Below, one piece after another: positions 1 to 8,633 of a DNA stretch of 64,000 bases. This stretch comes from Hornefia porci (GTDB lineage Bacteria > Bacillota > Clostridia > Peptostreptococcales > Anaerovoracaceae). The notes under the pieces are model-generated. The model was not told the DNA's origin. It searched no databases and saw only the letters and a list, made by a program, of their open reading frames with translations. The first letter of the stretch is position 1. The number at the start of each line of letters is the position of its first letter. The stretch is from contig NZ_MJIE01000001.1 in assembly GCF_001940235.1 (NCBI RefSeq), forward strand, positions 186,001 through 250,000, given 5' to 3'. The position numbers and the translations under genes were made by a program.

Positions 1-1590
1 GCCCATGAAGGTGAGCTTCTTGCCGGGGTGGGTGAACATGTAGGCGTAGAAGACCCGGAGCTGGGCAAATTTGTCCTCGTATTCGCCGGGCATTTTGTCC
101 AGCAGGGATTTCTTCCCGTGCACCACCTCGTCGTGTGAAATCGGCAGGATAAAGTTTTCGCTGTATGCATAGGTGATGGAGAATGTCAGCTTGTTGTGCG
201 AGCCTCTGCGCCACAGAGGATCGGTCTGGAAATACTGCAGCGCGTCGTTCATCCATCCCATGTTCCATTTGAAGTTGAACCCGAGGCCGTCCACCGAGGG
301 CGGCCTGGTCACACTGGGCCAGGCAGTGGATTCCTCAGCGATAGTGAGGACTCCCGGATAATTCCCCAGCACGTCCCGGTTCATATTCTGAAGGAAGGCA
401 ATCGCCTCCAGATTTTTGTTCCCTCCGTAACGGTTGGGACGCCATTCCCCGTCTCCGCGGTCGTAATCCAGATACAGCATCGCCGCCACTGCGTCCACCC
501 GCAGTCCGTCAACATGATAGACGTCGCAGTAGAAGAAGGCGTTGGAGATGAGGAAGCTGATGACCTCCGGACGGCCGAAGTCGAAGGCGAGGGTTCCCCA
601 GCCTTTGTGCTCCCGCTTCAGCGGATCGCTGTCCTCGTACAAAGGATAACCGTCGAAGGAGGCCAGCCCGTGTTCGTCTCTGGGGAAATGGGCGGGCACC
701 CAGTCCAGGATTACGCCGATCCCCGCCTCATGGGCTTTGTTCACAAAGTACCGGAAATCCTCCGGCGTGCCGTAACGCGAGGTCACTGCATAGTACCCGG
801 TAATCTGATATCCCCAGGAGCCTTCGTAAGGGTACTCCATGATGGGAAGCAGCTCCAGGTGCGTATATCCCATCCTTTTGACGTAGGGAATCAGACTGCC
901 GGCCAGCTCCCGGTAGGAATAGAAGGAGCCGTCTTCTTTGCGTCTCCAGGAGCCCAGATGACATTCGTAGATGTTCATGGGCGACCGGTAGGGATTGCAG
1001 CTGTCCCGGCGTCTGCGCCAGGCCAGATCGTTCCAGCGGAAGGGCTTGCAGGGATCCCAGACCACTGAGGCGCGCATGTGGCCGTCCTCGGGCCCGCCGG
1101 CTTCCGCGCTGAACGCGTAGGGATCGGCTTTATAGACCTGTCTGCCGTGGTCGTCGGTGATCACATATTTATACAGATCGCCCTCCTTCGCGTCGGTCTG
1201 AACCACCTCCCAGATGCTGTCATCCTCATCGAGCCTCTGCATCGGACTGGCAGACGGATCCCAGCTGTTGAAATCACCGACCAGAGCAACCGCCGCTGCC
1301 CGCGGGGCCCACACCCGGAAGACAACCCCGGAGAGTCCGGCTCTGCGCGGCCTGCCGGAGCTTCCAGCGCCGGGTGCGGAAGGCTGTCCGTCTCCCTGAC
1401 CGGTTTCAGTCCCCCGGATATTCACATCCTCGGGAGTGAGACCTACGCCGCTGCCGCCGAGAATATGCGCTCCCAGAAATTCATAGGCCCGGTAGTCCCG
1501 TCCCTTGTGGAACAAGAACCGGTGCTCCGCCATGCTCTGTGTTCCGGCCTTCGGAGAGAACGCCGGTTTACTCTTTTTCTTTGCACTCAT
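1..1590 (-). CDS. glgB: 1,4-alpha-glucan branching enzyme, partial (C-terminus beyond left edge)
   Basis: GlgB makes the alpha-1,6 branches of glycogen in the cytoplasm. About 530 residues are visible from the ATG at 1588-1590, and the frame runs open off the left edge. The start has AAGGAG about 8 nt upstream. After a basic N-terminus (MSAKKKSKPAF) and a Gly/Pro-rich linker comes a CBM48-type domain (VFRVWAPRAAAVALVGDFNSWD), then the GH13 barrel. GH13 motifs include GLRVDAVAAMLYLDY with nucleophile Asp366, TIAEESTAWP with acid/base Glu419 or neighbouring Glu420, and SHDEVVHGKKSLL. The gene is divergent from glgA-glgP, so the three enzymes form one glycogen locus. Identity is clear; only the C-terminal beta domain is unseen. 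Confidence 0.95.
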   Translation of the reverse strand, partial: MSAKKKSKPAFSPKAGTQSMAEHRFLFHKGRDYRAYEFLGAHILGGSGVGLTPEDVNIRGTETGQGDGQPSAPGAGSSGRPRRAGLSGVVFRVWAPRAAAVALVGDFNSWDPSASPMQRLDEDDSIWEVVQTDAKEGDLYKYVITDDHGRQVYKADPYAFSAEAGGPEDGHMRASVVWDPCKPFRWNDLAWRRRRDSCNPYRSPMNIYECHLGSWRRKEDGSFYSYRELAGSLIPYVKRMGYTHLELLPIMEYPYEGSWGYQITGYYAVTSRYGTPEDFRYFVNKAHEAGIGVILDWVPAHFPRDEHGLASFDGYPLYEDSDPLKREHKGWGTLAFDFGRPEVISFLISNAFFYCDVYHVDGLRVDAVAAMLYLDYDRGDGEWRPNRYGGNKNLEAIAFLQNMNRDVLGNYPGVLTIAEESTAWPSVTRPPSVDGLGFNFKWNMGWMNDALQYFQTDPLWRRGSHNKLTFSITYAYSENFILPISHDEVVHGKKSLLDKMPGEYEDKFAQLRVFYAYMFTHPGKKLTFMG

Positions 1591-1623
1591 AACAAACTCC
1601 TTCCCCCTGAGTCTATATCTTAA

Positions 1624-1652
1624 TTTTACTCGATTTCGGACATGAGTTCAAT
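1624..1652 (-). promoter_or_regulatory. Predicted glgB promoter
   Basis: On the minus strand TTGAAC (1647-1652) and TAAAAT (1624-1629) are separated by 17 nt. They lie about 35 nt upstream of the glgB start. Predicted by pattern only. Confidence 0.5.
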
Positions 1653-1699
1653 AAGAGGGGCCTGTTTTTTGATGGTTTTGCGGAGTTTTCCGCAGGGAT

Positions 1700-1728
1700 T
1701 TGCAGTCTGAAACATCCTGATGTATAAT
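1700..1728 (+). promoter_or_regulatory. Predicted glgA-glgP promoter
   Basis: TTGCAG (1700-1705) and a perfect TATAAT (1723-1728) with a 17-nt spacer. Transcription would start near 1735 and give a roughly 90-nt leader before glgA. Confidence 0.55.
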
Positions 1729-1739
1729 ATGTTCCTACG

Positions 1740-1764
1740 GAACAGGTCGTCAGAAGACCTGTTC
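1740..1764 (+). other. Hairpin in the glgA 5' leader
   Basis: Perfect 9-bp inverted repeat, GAACAGGTC (1740-1748) and GACCTGTTC (1756-1764), with a 7-nt loop. A second GC-rich hairpin (CCGCCG/CGGCGG) follows. No T-tract follows, so this is leader structure rather than an obvious terminator. Confidence 0.5.
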
Positions 1765-1826
1765 TGCGGAGCCGCCGTGCGCCGGCGGTGCACAGACAGG
1801 CGCACAGATAATGGAAAGGAATCATT

Positions 1827-3377
1827 ATGGCAGATAAAGAGAAGAAAAAGAAAGCCGCGGCGGAAGGGAAACCGGTTACGCAGCCGCCCGCGGGGAAGAC
1901 CCGCCCCAGACCGCGCAGACGCGCGGCCCGCAGAGCGGAAACACCGCCCGCCCGGAGGCGGAGTGTACTCTTTGTGACACCGGAATGCGCACCCTTCGCC
2001 ACCTCGGGAGGCCTGGGAGAGGTCGCAGGATCGCTGCCGGCCGCACTGAACAGGAGCCGGAAGACCAGGATGGACTGCCGGGTCATTCTGCCGCTGTACG
2101 GAAAAATCAGCGACGAATACCGCAAAAAAATGAAATTCCTCGGAGAGGGCAGAGTTCCGGTGGCCTGGAGGAACCAGTACATCGGCCTGTTCGAGCTGAA
2201 GAAGGACGGGACGGTGTACTATTTCATCGACAATGAATATTACTTCAAGCGGGACGGACTCTACGGCTATTACGACGACTGCGAGCGTTTCGCGTATTTC
2301 AGCCGCGCCGTGTTCACCGCCATGGAAATCGCGGATTTTCATCCGAATATCATACACGCCAACGACTGGCAGTCTGCGCTGGTGCCCATATACCAGAATT
2401 CTCTGGTGCGGAAGGCTTTTACCAGGACGGTGTTCACGATTCACAACATCGAATACCAGGGGCATTACGGAAAAGACGTTCTGGAATCCTGTCTCGGTCT
2501 GCCGGAGGATCAGGAATATATTGTAGATTTCCGCGGCGACGTGAATCTGATGAAGGGTGCCATCGAGAGCTGCAATGTGCTGAGCACGGTCAGCCCGACA
2601 TATGCACAGGAGCTGAAGGACCCTGTTTTTTCCTTCGGCCTCGACGAGATCATCCGCCGCAATGAGCATAAGCTGACCGGAATTCTGAACGGCATCGACG
2701 TCAGAACCTACGATCCGGCCCGTGATCCGCTGATCGCGGCGAATTACAGCGAAAAGGATCCGTCGGGAAAGGCGGACTGCAAGCGCGCTCTCCAGGAGGA
2801 ACTGGGGCTTCCTGTCCGAGACGTTCCGATGATTACGCTGATCTCCCGGCTTGTGCCGGCGAAGGGCATGGATCTGATCATGCACACGCTGGACGGAGTT
2901 CTCCGGAACAATGACGTGCAGTTCGTCATGCTCGGCACCGGAAACGGCGAATACGAGAACTATTTCCGGAGCCTGCAGTACAATTATCCGGATAAGGTCT
3001 GCTCCATGATCGAGTTCGACACCGCCAAGTCCCACCGTGTCTACGCGGCCGGCGACATTCTGCTGATGCCGTCCAGATGTGAGCCCTGCGGACTTTCCCA
3101 GATGATCGGATGCCGCTACGGCGATATCCCGGTGGTCCGGGAGACCGGCGGGCTGAAGGATTCCATCAAGGACTGTACGCTGGGGGACGGCAACGGTTTC
3201 ACTTTTGCCGATTACGGCGCGGAGAGCTTTTATCACGCGGTGATGAACGCGGTCAGCCGCTGCGGGGACAAAGACAAATGGGGGCCGCTGGTGCGGCACG
3301 ATCTGTCGATGGACTTCAGCTGGCGAAAGGCGGCTGGACAATACATTCAGATGTATGAGGCCATGATGGAGCGGTGA
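1827..3377 (+). CDS. glgA: Glycogen synthase (GT5) with basic N-terminal tail
   Basis: A 516-aa enzyme that transfers glucose from a nucleotide-glucose donor to the growing alpha-1,4 glucan. The ATG at 1827 follows GGAAAGG. Residues 1-45 are an unusual tail rich in Lys, Arg, Pro and Ala; the GT5 fold starts at SVLFVTPECAPF. The C-terminal signatures are normal (SRLVPAKGMDL, and RCEPCGLSQ followed by RETGGL). The N-terminal donor motif, KTGGL in the E. coli enzyme, reads TSGGL here (residues 59-63), so the usual Lys is replaced by Thr. This may mark a clostridial paralogue with altered donor preference. It is followed after 55 nt by glgP and is likely co-transcribed. Confidence 0.9.
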   Translation: MADKEKKKKAAAEGKPVTQPPAGKTRPRPRRRAARRAETPPARRRSVLFVTPECAPFATSGGLGEVAGSLPAALNRSRKTRMDCRVILPLYGKISDEYRKKMKFLGEGRVPVAWRNQYIGLFELKKDGTVYYFIDNEYYFKRDGLYGYYDDCERFAYFSRAVFTAMEIADFHPNIIHANDWQSALVPIYQNSLVRKAFTRTVFTIHNIEYQGHYGKDVLESCLGLPEDQEYIVDFRGDVNLMKGAIESCNVLSTVSPTYAQELKDPVFSFGLDEIIRRNEHKLTGILNGIDVRTYDPARDPLIAANYSEKDPSGKADCKRALQEELGLPVRDVPMITLISRLVPAKGMDLIMHTLDGVLRNNDVQFVMLGTGNGEYENYFRSLQYNYPDKVCSMIEFDTAKSHRVYAAGDILLMPSRCEPCGLSQMIGCRYGDIPVVRETGGLKDSIKDCTLGDGNGFTFADYGAESFYHAVMNAVSRCGDKDKWGPLVRHDLSMDFSWRKAAGQYIQMYEAMMER

Positions 3378-3432
3378 AGGAACAAAGAAGGCGCAGCGAC
3401 AAAAATCAGTCAAAATGAAGGGAAGGGTATAA

Positions 3433-6042
3433 ATGACAGAGAAAAAGGCAACTGAGAAAAAAACGGCAGCGAAGACGGCGAAAGCCGGGAGGACAGGGAA
3501 GACCGGAGCCGCCGCCAGGACATCAAAAGCCAAGACACCAAAGACGAAGGCAGCGAAGGCGAAGGCGACAAAGGCTGTAAAGAAGGTGGAAGAGGCCGTG
3601 CTGGAGGTGCGGGAAGAAGCGAAGCTGAAGGACAGACTCAACACCGTACTGGAATACGACCTGCACACCACGCCGGAGGAAGCCGACGCACAGCAGATGT
3701 ACAAGGCTTTGGCCCGTGTGGTCAACGAGCAGCTGCGCCGGCGTTACATCGATTTCAAGAAGACAAAGGAAAAGGCAGAGCAGAAGGATGATGTCAAAAA
3801 AGTTTATTACATCTGCATGGAATACCTGATGGGTCAGTCTCTGCGAAACAATCTCTTCAATCTCGATGAGATGGACGAGGTTCAGGAAATTCTGAAAGGT
3901 TCCGATCTGACACTGGAGGAGATCTTCGACTGTGAGCCGGACGCCGGTCTCGGAAACGGAGGTCTGGGCCGCCTTGCCGCATGCTTCCTCAGCACAATGA
4001 CGACCGACGGCTATGACGCTACCGGATTTTCCCTGCGTTATGAGTACGGCCTTTTCAAACAGAAAATCGTCGACGGCTGGCAGGTGGAGCTTCCGGACAA
4101 CTGGCTGCCCGGCGGTCACGTCTGGCTTAATGAGAATGCGGACGATCCCTTTAACGTGACCTTCTACGGAACTTATCAAGAGTACTGGACTGAGGAAGGA
4201 CTGAAATTCAATCTGGAGAACTCTCAAGTGGTGCAGGCTGTACCGTATGACATGTACATCTCCGGCTATGAGACTAAAACCACAAACAAGCTGCGCCTTT
4301 GGAAGGCCGTGGATTCCGACGGCTTTGATATGGCAACCTTCAACAGCGGTGACTTCACCAGAGCGGCGCAGAAGAACAACAGCGCCGAGGTGATCACCAA
4401 GGTTCTGTATCCGGCGGACAATATTGAAGAGGGAAAAGAGCTGCGGCTGAAGCAGCAGTATTTCATGGTGTCGGCGTCCTGTCAGAACATCGTCCGGGAC
4501 CATTATAAGACTTACGGAACGCTGGATAATTTCCACAAGAAAAACGTGATCCACATCAATGACACGCATCCGGCTCTGAGCATTCCGGAACTGATGCGGA
4601 TCTTCATGGACGATTACGGCTGCTCCTGGGATTACGCATGGGAACGGGTAGTCAATACTGTGTCCTACACCAACCACACTGTTCTGGCGGAGGCGCTGGA
4701 GAAGTGGAACGATTCGCTGGTTCGCGGACTGATGCCGCGGATCTACGTTATCATTCAGGAGATCAACCGCCGCTTCCGGGACGAGATGAACCAGAAATTC
4801 CCGGGAGACTGGGGGAAAATCGATTATATTTCGCCGCTGGGGGACAATCAGGTCCGCATGGCCAACCTGGCGGTGCTGGGCTCCCATCGGGTCAACGGCG
4901 TGTCCGCGCTGCATTCCAAAATTCTGCAGGATGATCTGTTCCATGACTTCTATCTGGCGGATCCGGACAAGTTTACCAATGTCACGAACGGAATCGCATA
5001 CCGGAGATGGCTTTGCCAGGCTAATCCGGGGCTGGCAGAACTGCTGGACGAGACCATCGGGTCCGATTACAGAACCGATTACCACCGCCTGGCGGACTTC
5101 GAGCGTTTCGTCCGGGACGAGACTGTGCTGGATCGCCTCGAGGAGATTAAACACGCCAACAAAGTACGCTTCGCCGGCAGAGTCAAGTCCGCCCAGGGCG
5201 TTGACCTTGATCCGGACTCTGTCTTTGTCGTCCAGGCCAAGCGACTGCATGAATACAAGCGGCAGCTGCTGAACGCTCTTCGCATCATCAGCCGCTACCA
5301 GGCCCTGAAGGCGGATCCGAATCTGGATATGCGGCCGGAAACGTATCTGTTCGCGGCCAAATCCGCACCGAATTACTATCTGGCGAAATCGGTGATCCAG
5401 TTAATCAGCAAAATCAGTGAGGAAATCGAGCAGGATCCCCGGATCCGCGAAAAACTGAAGGTTGTATTTCTGGAGAATTACAGTGTCTCCATGGCAGAAC
5501 ATCTGATGCCTGCGGCGGATATTTCCGAGCAGATTTCAACGGCAGGCAAAGAGGCCAGCGGCACCGGCAACATGAAGCTGATGATTAACGGCGCGGTCAC
5601 CATCGGTACGATGGACGGAGCCAACGTGGAGATCTACGACGCTGTCGGACCGGAGAACATCTTCATCTTCGGAAAGCGGGTCGAGGAGATCCGGAAGATC
5701 CTGTCGGAGGGATACAGCTCCGGCGCCGTCTACAGCGGTGATCCGGTTCTGAAGGCTGCTGTGGACCGCTTGAGCGAGGGCTTCGCCGGCATGAGCTTCC
5801 AGAACCTGAAGGACTACCTGCTGCAGCCCGGATACAGCATCGCCGACCCGTATATGTGTCTGCTGGATTTCGCGGACTACTGCCGGGTCCACGATGAAAT
5901 GTTCGCAGCCTACGAGGACCGCAGAAGATGGAACTCCATGTCCGTCGTGAATATCGCGAAGGCGTACCGGTTCGCTGCGGACAGTTCGATTCAGAACTAC
6001 GCGGATCAGATCTGGAATACCCGTCCGGTCTGGCCGGTGTAA
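3433..6042 (+). CDS. glgP: Glycogen/starch phosphorylase (GT35) with histone-like N-terminal tail
   Basis: Releases glucose-1-phosphate from glycogen with a PLP cofactor. At 869 aa it is longer than usual because residues 1-51 form a Lys/Ala/Thr-rich tail; the remaining 818 residues are full length. The motif EASGTGNMKLMINGA carries the PLP lysine (Lys715), and GNGGLGRLAACFLSTM and HINDTHPAL are typical family blocks. The start at 3433 is preceded by GAAGGG. It is the last gene of the short glgA-glgP unit, and no clear terminator follows. Function is secure; the role of the tail is unknown. Confidence 0.95.
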   Translation: MTEKKATEKKTAAKTAKAGRTGKTGAAARTSKAKTPKTKAAKAKATKAVKKVEEAVLEVREEAKLKDRLNTVLEYDLHTTPEEADAQQMYKALARVVNEQLRRRYIDFKKTKEKAEQKDDVKKVYYICMEYLMGQSLRNNLFNLDEMDEVQEILKGSDLTLEEIFDCEPDAGLGNGGLGRLAACFLSTMTTDGYDATGFSLRYEYGLFKQKIVDGWQVELPDNWLPGGHVWLNENADDPFNVTFYGTYQEYWTEEGLKFNLENSQVVQAVPYDMYISGYETKTTNKLRLWKAVDSDGFDMATFNSGDFTRAAQKNNSAEVITKVLYPADNIEEGKELRLKQQYFMVSASCQNIVRDHYKTYGTLDNFHKKNVIHINDTHPALSIPELMRIFMDDYGCSWDYAWERVVNTVSYTNHTVLAEALEKWNDSLVRGLMPRIYVIIQEINRRFRDEMNQKFPGDWGKIDYISPLGDNQVRMANLAVLGSHRVNGVSALHSKILQDDLFHDFYLADPDKFTNVTNGIAYRRWLCQANPGLAELLDETIGSDYRTDYHRLADFERFVRDETVLDRLEEIKHANKVRFAGRVKSAQGVDLDPDSVFVVQAKRLHEYKRQLLNALRIISRYQALKADPNLDMRPETYLFAAKSAPNYYLAKSVIQLISKISEEIEQDPRIREKLKVVFLENYSVSMAEHLMPAADISEQISTAGKEASGTGNMKLMINGAVTIGTMDGANVEIYDAVGPENIFIFGKRVEEIRKILSEGYSSGAVYSGDPVLKAAVDRLSEGFAGMSFQNLKDYLLQPGYSIADPYMCLLDFADYCRVHDEMFAAYEDRRRWNSMSVVNIAKAYRFAADSSIQNYADQIWNTRPVWPV

Positions 6043-6099
6043 TGAAGGTGATGCTGCTCCGGAATTTATCTTCGGTGCATTTTGTGTGAACATGGTGGG

Positions 6100-6165
6100 G
6101 ATATGCGGAGTATATTTACCGCATATGCCTGCAGTGGGTAATATCCGCATATTCCCCGGGAATAA
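6100..6165 (+). repeat. Short inverted and direct repeats downstream of glgP
   Basis: ATATGCGG (from about 6102) is followed 10 nt later by its complement CCGCATAT, and CCGCATAT occurs again near 6144. This sits between glgP and the polysaccharide promoter. It could be a weak glgP terminator or a regulator site; no T-run follows. Confidence 0.35.
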
Positions 6166-6169
6166 AGGG

Positions 6170-6199
6170 TTGAAAAGTCAGCCCTTCCTCTGATAAAAT
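6170..6199 (+). promoter_or_regulatory. Predicted promoter of the surface polysaccharide locus
   Basis: TTGAAA (6170-6175) and TAAAAT (6194-6199), spacer 18 nt, about 90 nt before the first polysaccharide gene. No JUMPstart-like or other anti-termination element was recognised in the leader. Confidence 0.45.
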
Positions 6200-6291
6200 A
6201 ATAGCAGTGTTTTTTTAATCACGGCCAAGGGTTCTTGGAGCCGCAGCCGCGGTGGATGTTTTGTGATGTGAAATTCTCTGACAGAGCGAGT

Positions 6292-6791
6292 ATGATTTGT
6301 GAGATTAAAAAAATAGGAAGAACAAAGTATTTCAGACAGGCTGTCCTGATAGCAATCGATTTACTGATCGTGTTTTTCTGCACGTGGGTAAGTCTTTTAA
6401 TGCGCTTCAGCTGGTCTGCGATTCCTGCTCAGTATGAAATTGCGGCGATACGAACGCTGCCGGTGGATATGATCCTGACACTGGCGGTTTTCTGGAGTTT
6501 CCGGCTGTATCACAGTGTATGGTCGTATGCGTCCATCAACGAACTGATCCGTATCTTCAAGGCTGTTACAGTTCTCATCGTCCTTGAGATCTGCTATAAA
6601 ATGATGTTGTCGGTAATGATGCCGAGAAGCGTCTATTTCATGGTCTATATTTCTATGCTGGTACTCGTGACCATGAGCCGTATGTCAATCCGGATTCTGA
6701 AATATTATCTCGGAAAAAAGCGAAGCGTGGAGGACCGCCGGATCCGGACCATGATTGCAGGCGCGGGATCGGCGGGCGCCACTCTTTTGAC
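6292..6791 (+). pseudogene. 5' part of UDP-sugar 4,6-dehydratase (CapD/PglF/EpsC type), cut by an IS
   Basis: Start chosen at ATG 6292 (MICEIKKIGRTKYF); a start at 6235 would add an unlikely leader. The fragment holds four predicted membrane segments (for example AIDLLIVFFCTWVSLLMRF) and the start of the first Rossmann unit (MIAGAGSAGATLL). The IS begins at 6792. Joining 6791 directly to 8634 restores an uninterrupted frame, reading GAGSAGATLLTELRCNSSG, for a protein of about 619 aa, the usual length of this family. The family makes UDP-4-keto-6-deoxy sugars at the inner membrane. As it stands, this half reads into the IS and stops at 6873. Confidence 0.88.
6786..6791 (+). repeat. Target site duplication, left copy
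   Basis: TTTGAC directly left of the IS, matched by TTTGAC at 8628-8633 directly right of it. Confidence 0.85.
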
Positions 6792-6819
6792 TAATACATT
6801 CCCAATCTGCCGGACTATA
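6792..6819 (+). repeat. IS terminal inverted repeat, left
   Basis: 28 bp, pairs with 8600-8627 with three mismatches. The transposase stop codon (TAG, 6815-6817) lies inside it. Confidence 0.88.
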
Positions 6820-8398
6820 CAGTACCGGCAGACGGGGTTGAATCCTTCCGGGGACGACCGCGCTTGCGCTTAGGCTTCGGCTCGGTTTCATCCTTGGGCT
6901 TGGGTTTACGCCCACGCTTCTTCGGTGCCGGTTTCGGCACAGGCCTTGACAGACCGAGTGCTTCAAGCTCATCGAATACGAGTTGCAACGTGTGAACCCA
7001 ATAGCCATCATCAGTCGCCGGCTCCTCCGGAGCATCTGCCTTTCGCCAGGCAGATGCCAGGTCATCCATCAGCTCGCCGTAGGATATCTTCTCGAGTAAT
7101 CCTGCGTTCTGGGCCTTGCGGATAATCCGACAGGTGGCAACCGTTGATATGAAATTGATGAATTCGCTGCCGATGACGGAGAAGTCTCCCTGAACATCGG
7201 TGTGGTCCAGGCATTCATCGCTCTTGTACCGATTGAAGACCATCTCCAAAAGCCAGCGGTCTTCGTAACAGAGGTATGCGGCTTTTGGTTCCAGATCCTG
7301 ATCGGATTCAAGAACGATCACTCCGAAAGTTGCCTGCTTCCTAGCATATTTCTCAGGAGAGAAGGTTCCTTTCTTCTGAGCATTCGCCAGATACGAGGCT
7401 TCTTCGGCGGATGCCTTCCTGGCATCCTTGAAGGCATACAGGTATCGGCCACCCTTGATCTGCTTCTTCTTGTAGACCACATGGGCATCGATGCCGGACA
7501 GCACGCCTTCGAAAGCGAGCATGTCATTGCTCGATATACGTGTGTCATTGCGCTTGATCGGTGTGAGGAAGTGCAGATCCGGACGTTCCTGTAGTTCCTC
7601 CTTGATCTTGCTTGGTGGGAATCCCTTGTCAGCGACAATGATCCCTTTGCGGATGTCATTGTCACGGATGAACGCCGGATAACTGCTAGCATCGATGCTG
7701 TTGCCGGGGAAGACCTCAGCGCACACCGGCTCCATCCGTTCAATGTCGTAGGCATACAGGACGGATACCTCGCAGATGCCGCGCACTCTTGCCTTGCGGG
7801 AGTACGCAGACAGGTCATTGACCTTGCTGTTGTCCTGCTTCAGCATCCCGTCGATGGCAATGTGATGGTCGGCAGCCGTTGCCTTCATTCGCAACTGGTA
7901 GAACTGTCTTCGTCTGGATCCGTTCATCCCGATCCGCTGAAGCAGACTGCCGATGGAATTCCTGGACATGGCTGCACCGGGATAATCTTTGCATACGAAC
8001 GTCCTGAGGTAATGCGTCCGCGCTCGATCCGCTGTAATGGCTGGCTTGATAACCCGGAGGGTAGCCAGAGACATCATTGCATAGACATCGGATGCGTCGT
8101 ATACCGCAAGCAGATCCTCCTTAAGGTCTGCAGTCACAGACTTGACCAGAGCAGATGCTCCGTAGGACAACATGTCCGGCAAGTCTGCACCCGGATCCTT
8201 TTCGGGGAGAGGAACAAACTTGTAGTCAATAATGTGACCGATAACCTTGCCGTTTTTTGGCTGCGGGTTGCCGCCGGGAACGTATTTCGAGGATCCTCGC
8301 TGCCGGACAGCATAGCGTTTGGGGCCATCCCCACCGTTGTCATCTACAACGGTATTGACTGGCCGGGGGACCGCTCTGATTTCAGCTGGTACTGGCAT
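6815..8398 (-). CDS. DDE transposase (IS4 superfamily) with C-terminal AT-hooks
   Basis: 527 aa from ATG 8396-8398, which has AGGAG 9 nt upstream; an upstream TTG at 8407 overlaps that site and is less likely. Catalytic residues are visible: first Asp in HIAIDGMLK, second Asp in IIVADKGFPP, and the Glu in a perfect YREK signature (YEDRWLLEMVFNRYK, spacing Y-2-R-3-E-6-K). The C-terminus is basic with two AT-hook-like stretches, KKRGRKPKPK and KRKRGRPRKD, which could bind the AT-rich element ends. The gene looks intact. Confidence 0.93.
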   Translation of the reverse strand: MPVPAEIRAVPRPVNTVVDDNGGDGPKRYAVRQRGSSKYVPGGNPQPKNGKVIGHIIDYKFVPLPEKDPGADLPDMLSYGASALVKSVTADLKEDLLAVYDASDVYAMMSLATLRVIKPAITADRARTHYLRTFVCKDYPGAAMSRNSIGSLLQRIGMNGSRRRQFYQLRMKATAADHHIAIDGMLKQDNSKVNDLSAYSRKARVRGICEVSVLYAYDIERMEPVCAEVFPGNSIDASSYPAFIRDNDIRKGIIVADKGFPPSKIKEELQERPDLHFLTPIKRNDTRISSNDMLAFEGVLSGIDAHVVYKKKQIKGGRYLYAFKDARKASAEEASYLANAQKKGTFSPEKYARKQATFGVIVLESDQDLEPKAAYLCYEDRWLLEMVFNRYKSDECLDHTDVQGDFSVIGSEFINFISTVATCRIIRKAQNAGLLEKISYGELMDDLASAWRKADAPEEPATDDGYWVHTLQLVFDELEALGLSRPVPKPAPKKRGRKPKPKDETEPKPKRKRGRPRKDSTPSAGTV

Positions 8399-8413
8399 AA
8401 AAATCAACTCCTT

Positions 8414-8448
8414 TATATAGTCCTATTATATCATATCTGGACTATATA
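8414..8448 (-). promoter_or_regulatory. Inverted repeat in the transposase promoter region
   Basis: TATATAGTCC (8414-8423) and GGACTATATA (8439-8448) are perfect 10-bp arms around a 15-nt AT-rich centre, about 16 bp upstream of the transposase start. The arm shares GGACTATA with the inner edge of the terminal repeats, so the transposase might bind here and repress itself. Inference from sequence only. Confidence 0.5.
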
Positions 8449-8576
8449 TGGTAGTGCTTTATGCACTTTTTTACAAGAATCTTTCGCAGATTCTGGGGTG
8501 CTGCGCCGCCAAAAGGAGCTGTTTTCCAGGGTTGCTTGTCAACTGGTGCCTTGCTTTGAGGCGTAACACGGTATAT

Positions 8577-8605
8577 TTGGCTGGATTACAGGCTTAACCT
8601 ATAGT
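8577..8605 (+). promoter_or_regulatory. Predicted outward promoter at the IS right end
   Basis: TTGGCT (8577-8582), 17-nt spacer, TATAGT (8600-8605). It points out of the element into the 3' half of the dehydratase and the rest of the operon. The -10 box lies in the terminal repeat. It might keep the downstream genes transcribed despite the insertion. Confidence 0.4.
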
Positions 8606-8627
8606 CCGGCATTTTGGGAAAGTATTA
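8600..8627 (-). repeat. IS terminal inverted repeat, right
   Basis: 28 bp, partner of 6792-6819. Followed by the right TTTGAC duplication at 8628-8633. Confidence 0.88.
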
Positions 8628-8633
8628 TTTGAC
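8628..8633 (+). repeat. Target site duplication, right copy
   Basis: TTTGAC, identical to 6786-6791. Confidence 0.85.

Larger units (their letters stand above)
6792..8627 (-). mobile_element. Insertion sequence, IS4-superfamily type, 1836 bp
   Basis: A complete element. It has terminal inverted repeats of 28 bp (6792-6819 and 8600-8627; 25 of 28 positions match, beginning TAATAC and ending GGACTATA), a 6-bp direct target duplication (TTTGAC), and one transposase gene filling most of the length on the minus strand. Precise removal together with one TTTGAC copy repairs the host gene in frame, so the insertion is a simple, probably recent event. The YREK signature of the transposase puts it in the IS4 superfamily; I cannot name the IS family with certainty. 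Confidence 0.92.

Noticed and set aside
1626-3725. Long minus-strand ORF opposite glgA (and similar ones opposite glgP at 3523-5250)
   Set aside because: They lie on the reverse strand of strongly supported glgA and glgP, have no ribosome site and no recognisable domain; GC-rich codons leave reverse frames open.
6200-6291. JUMPstart or EAR-type antitermination element at the head of the polysaccharide locus
   Set aside because: No matching motif was visible in the leader.
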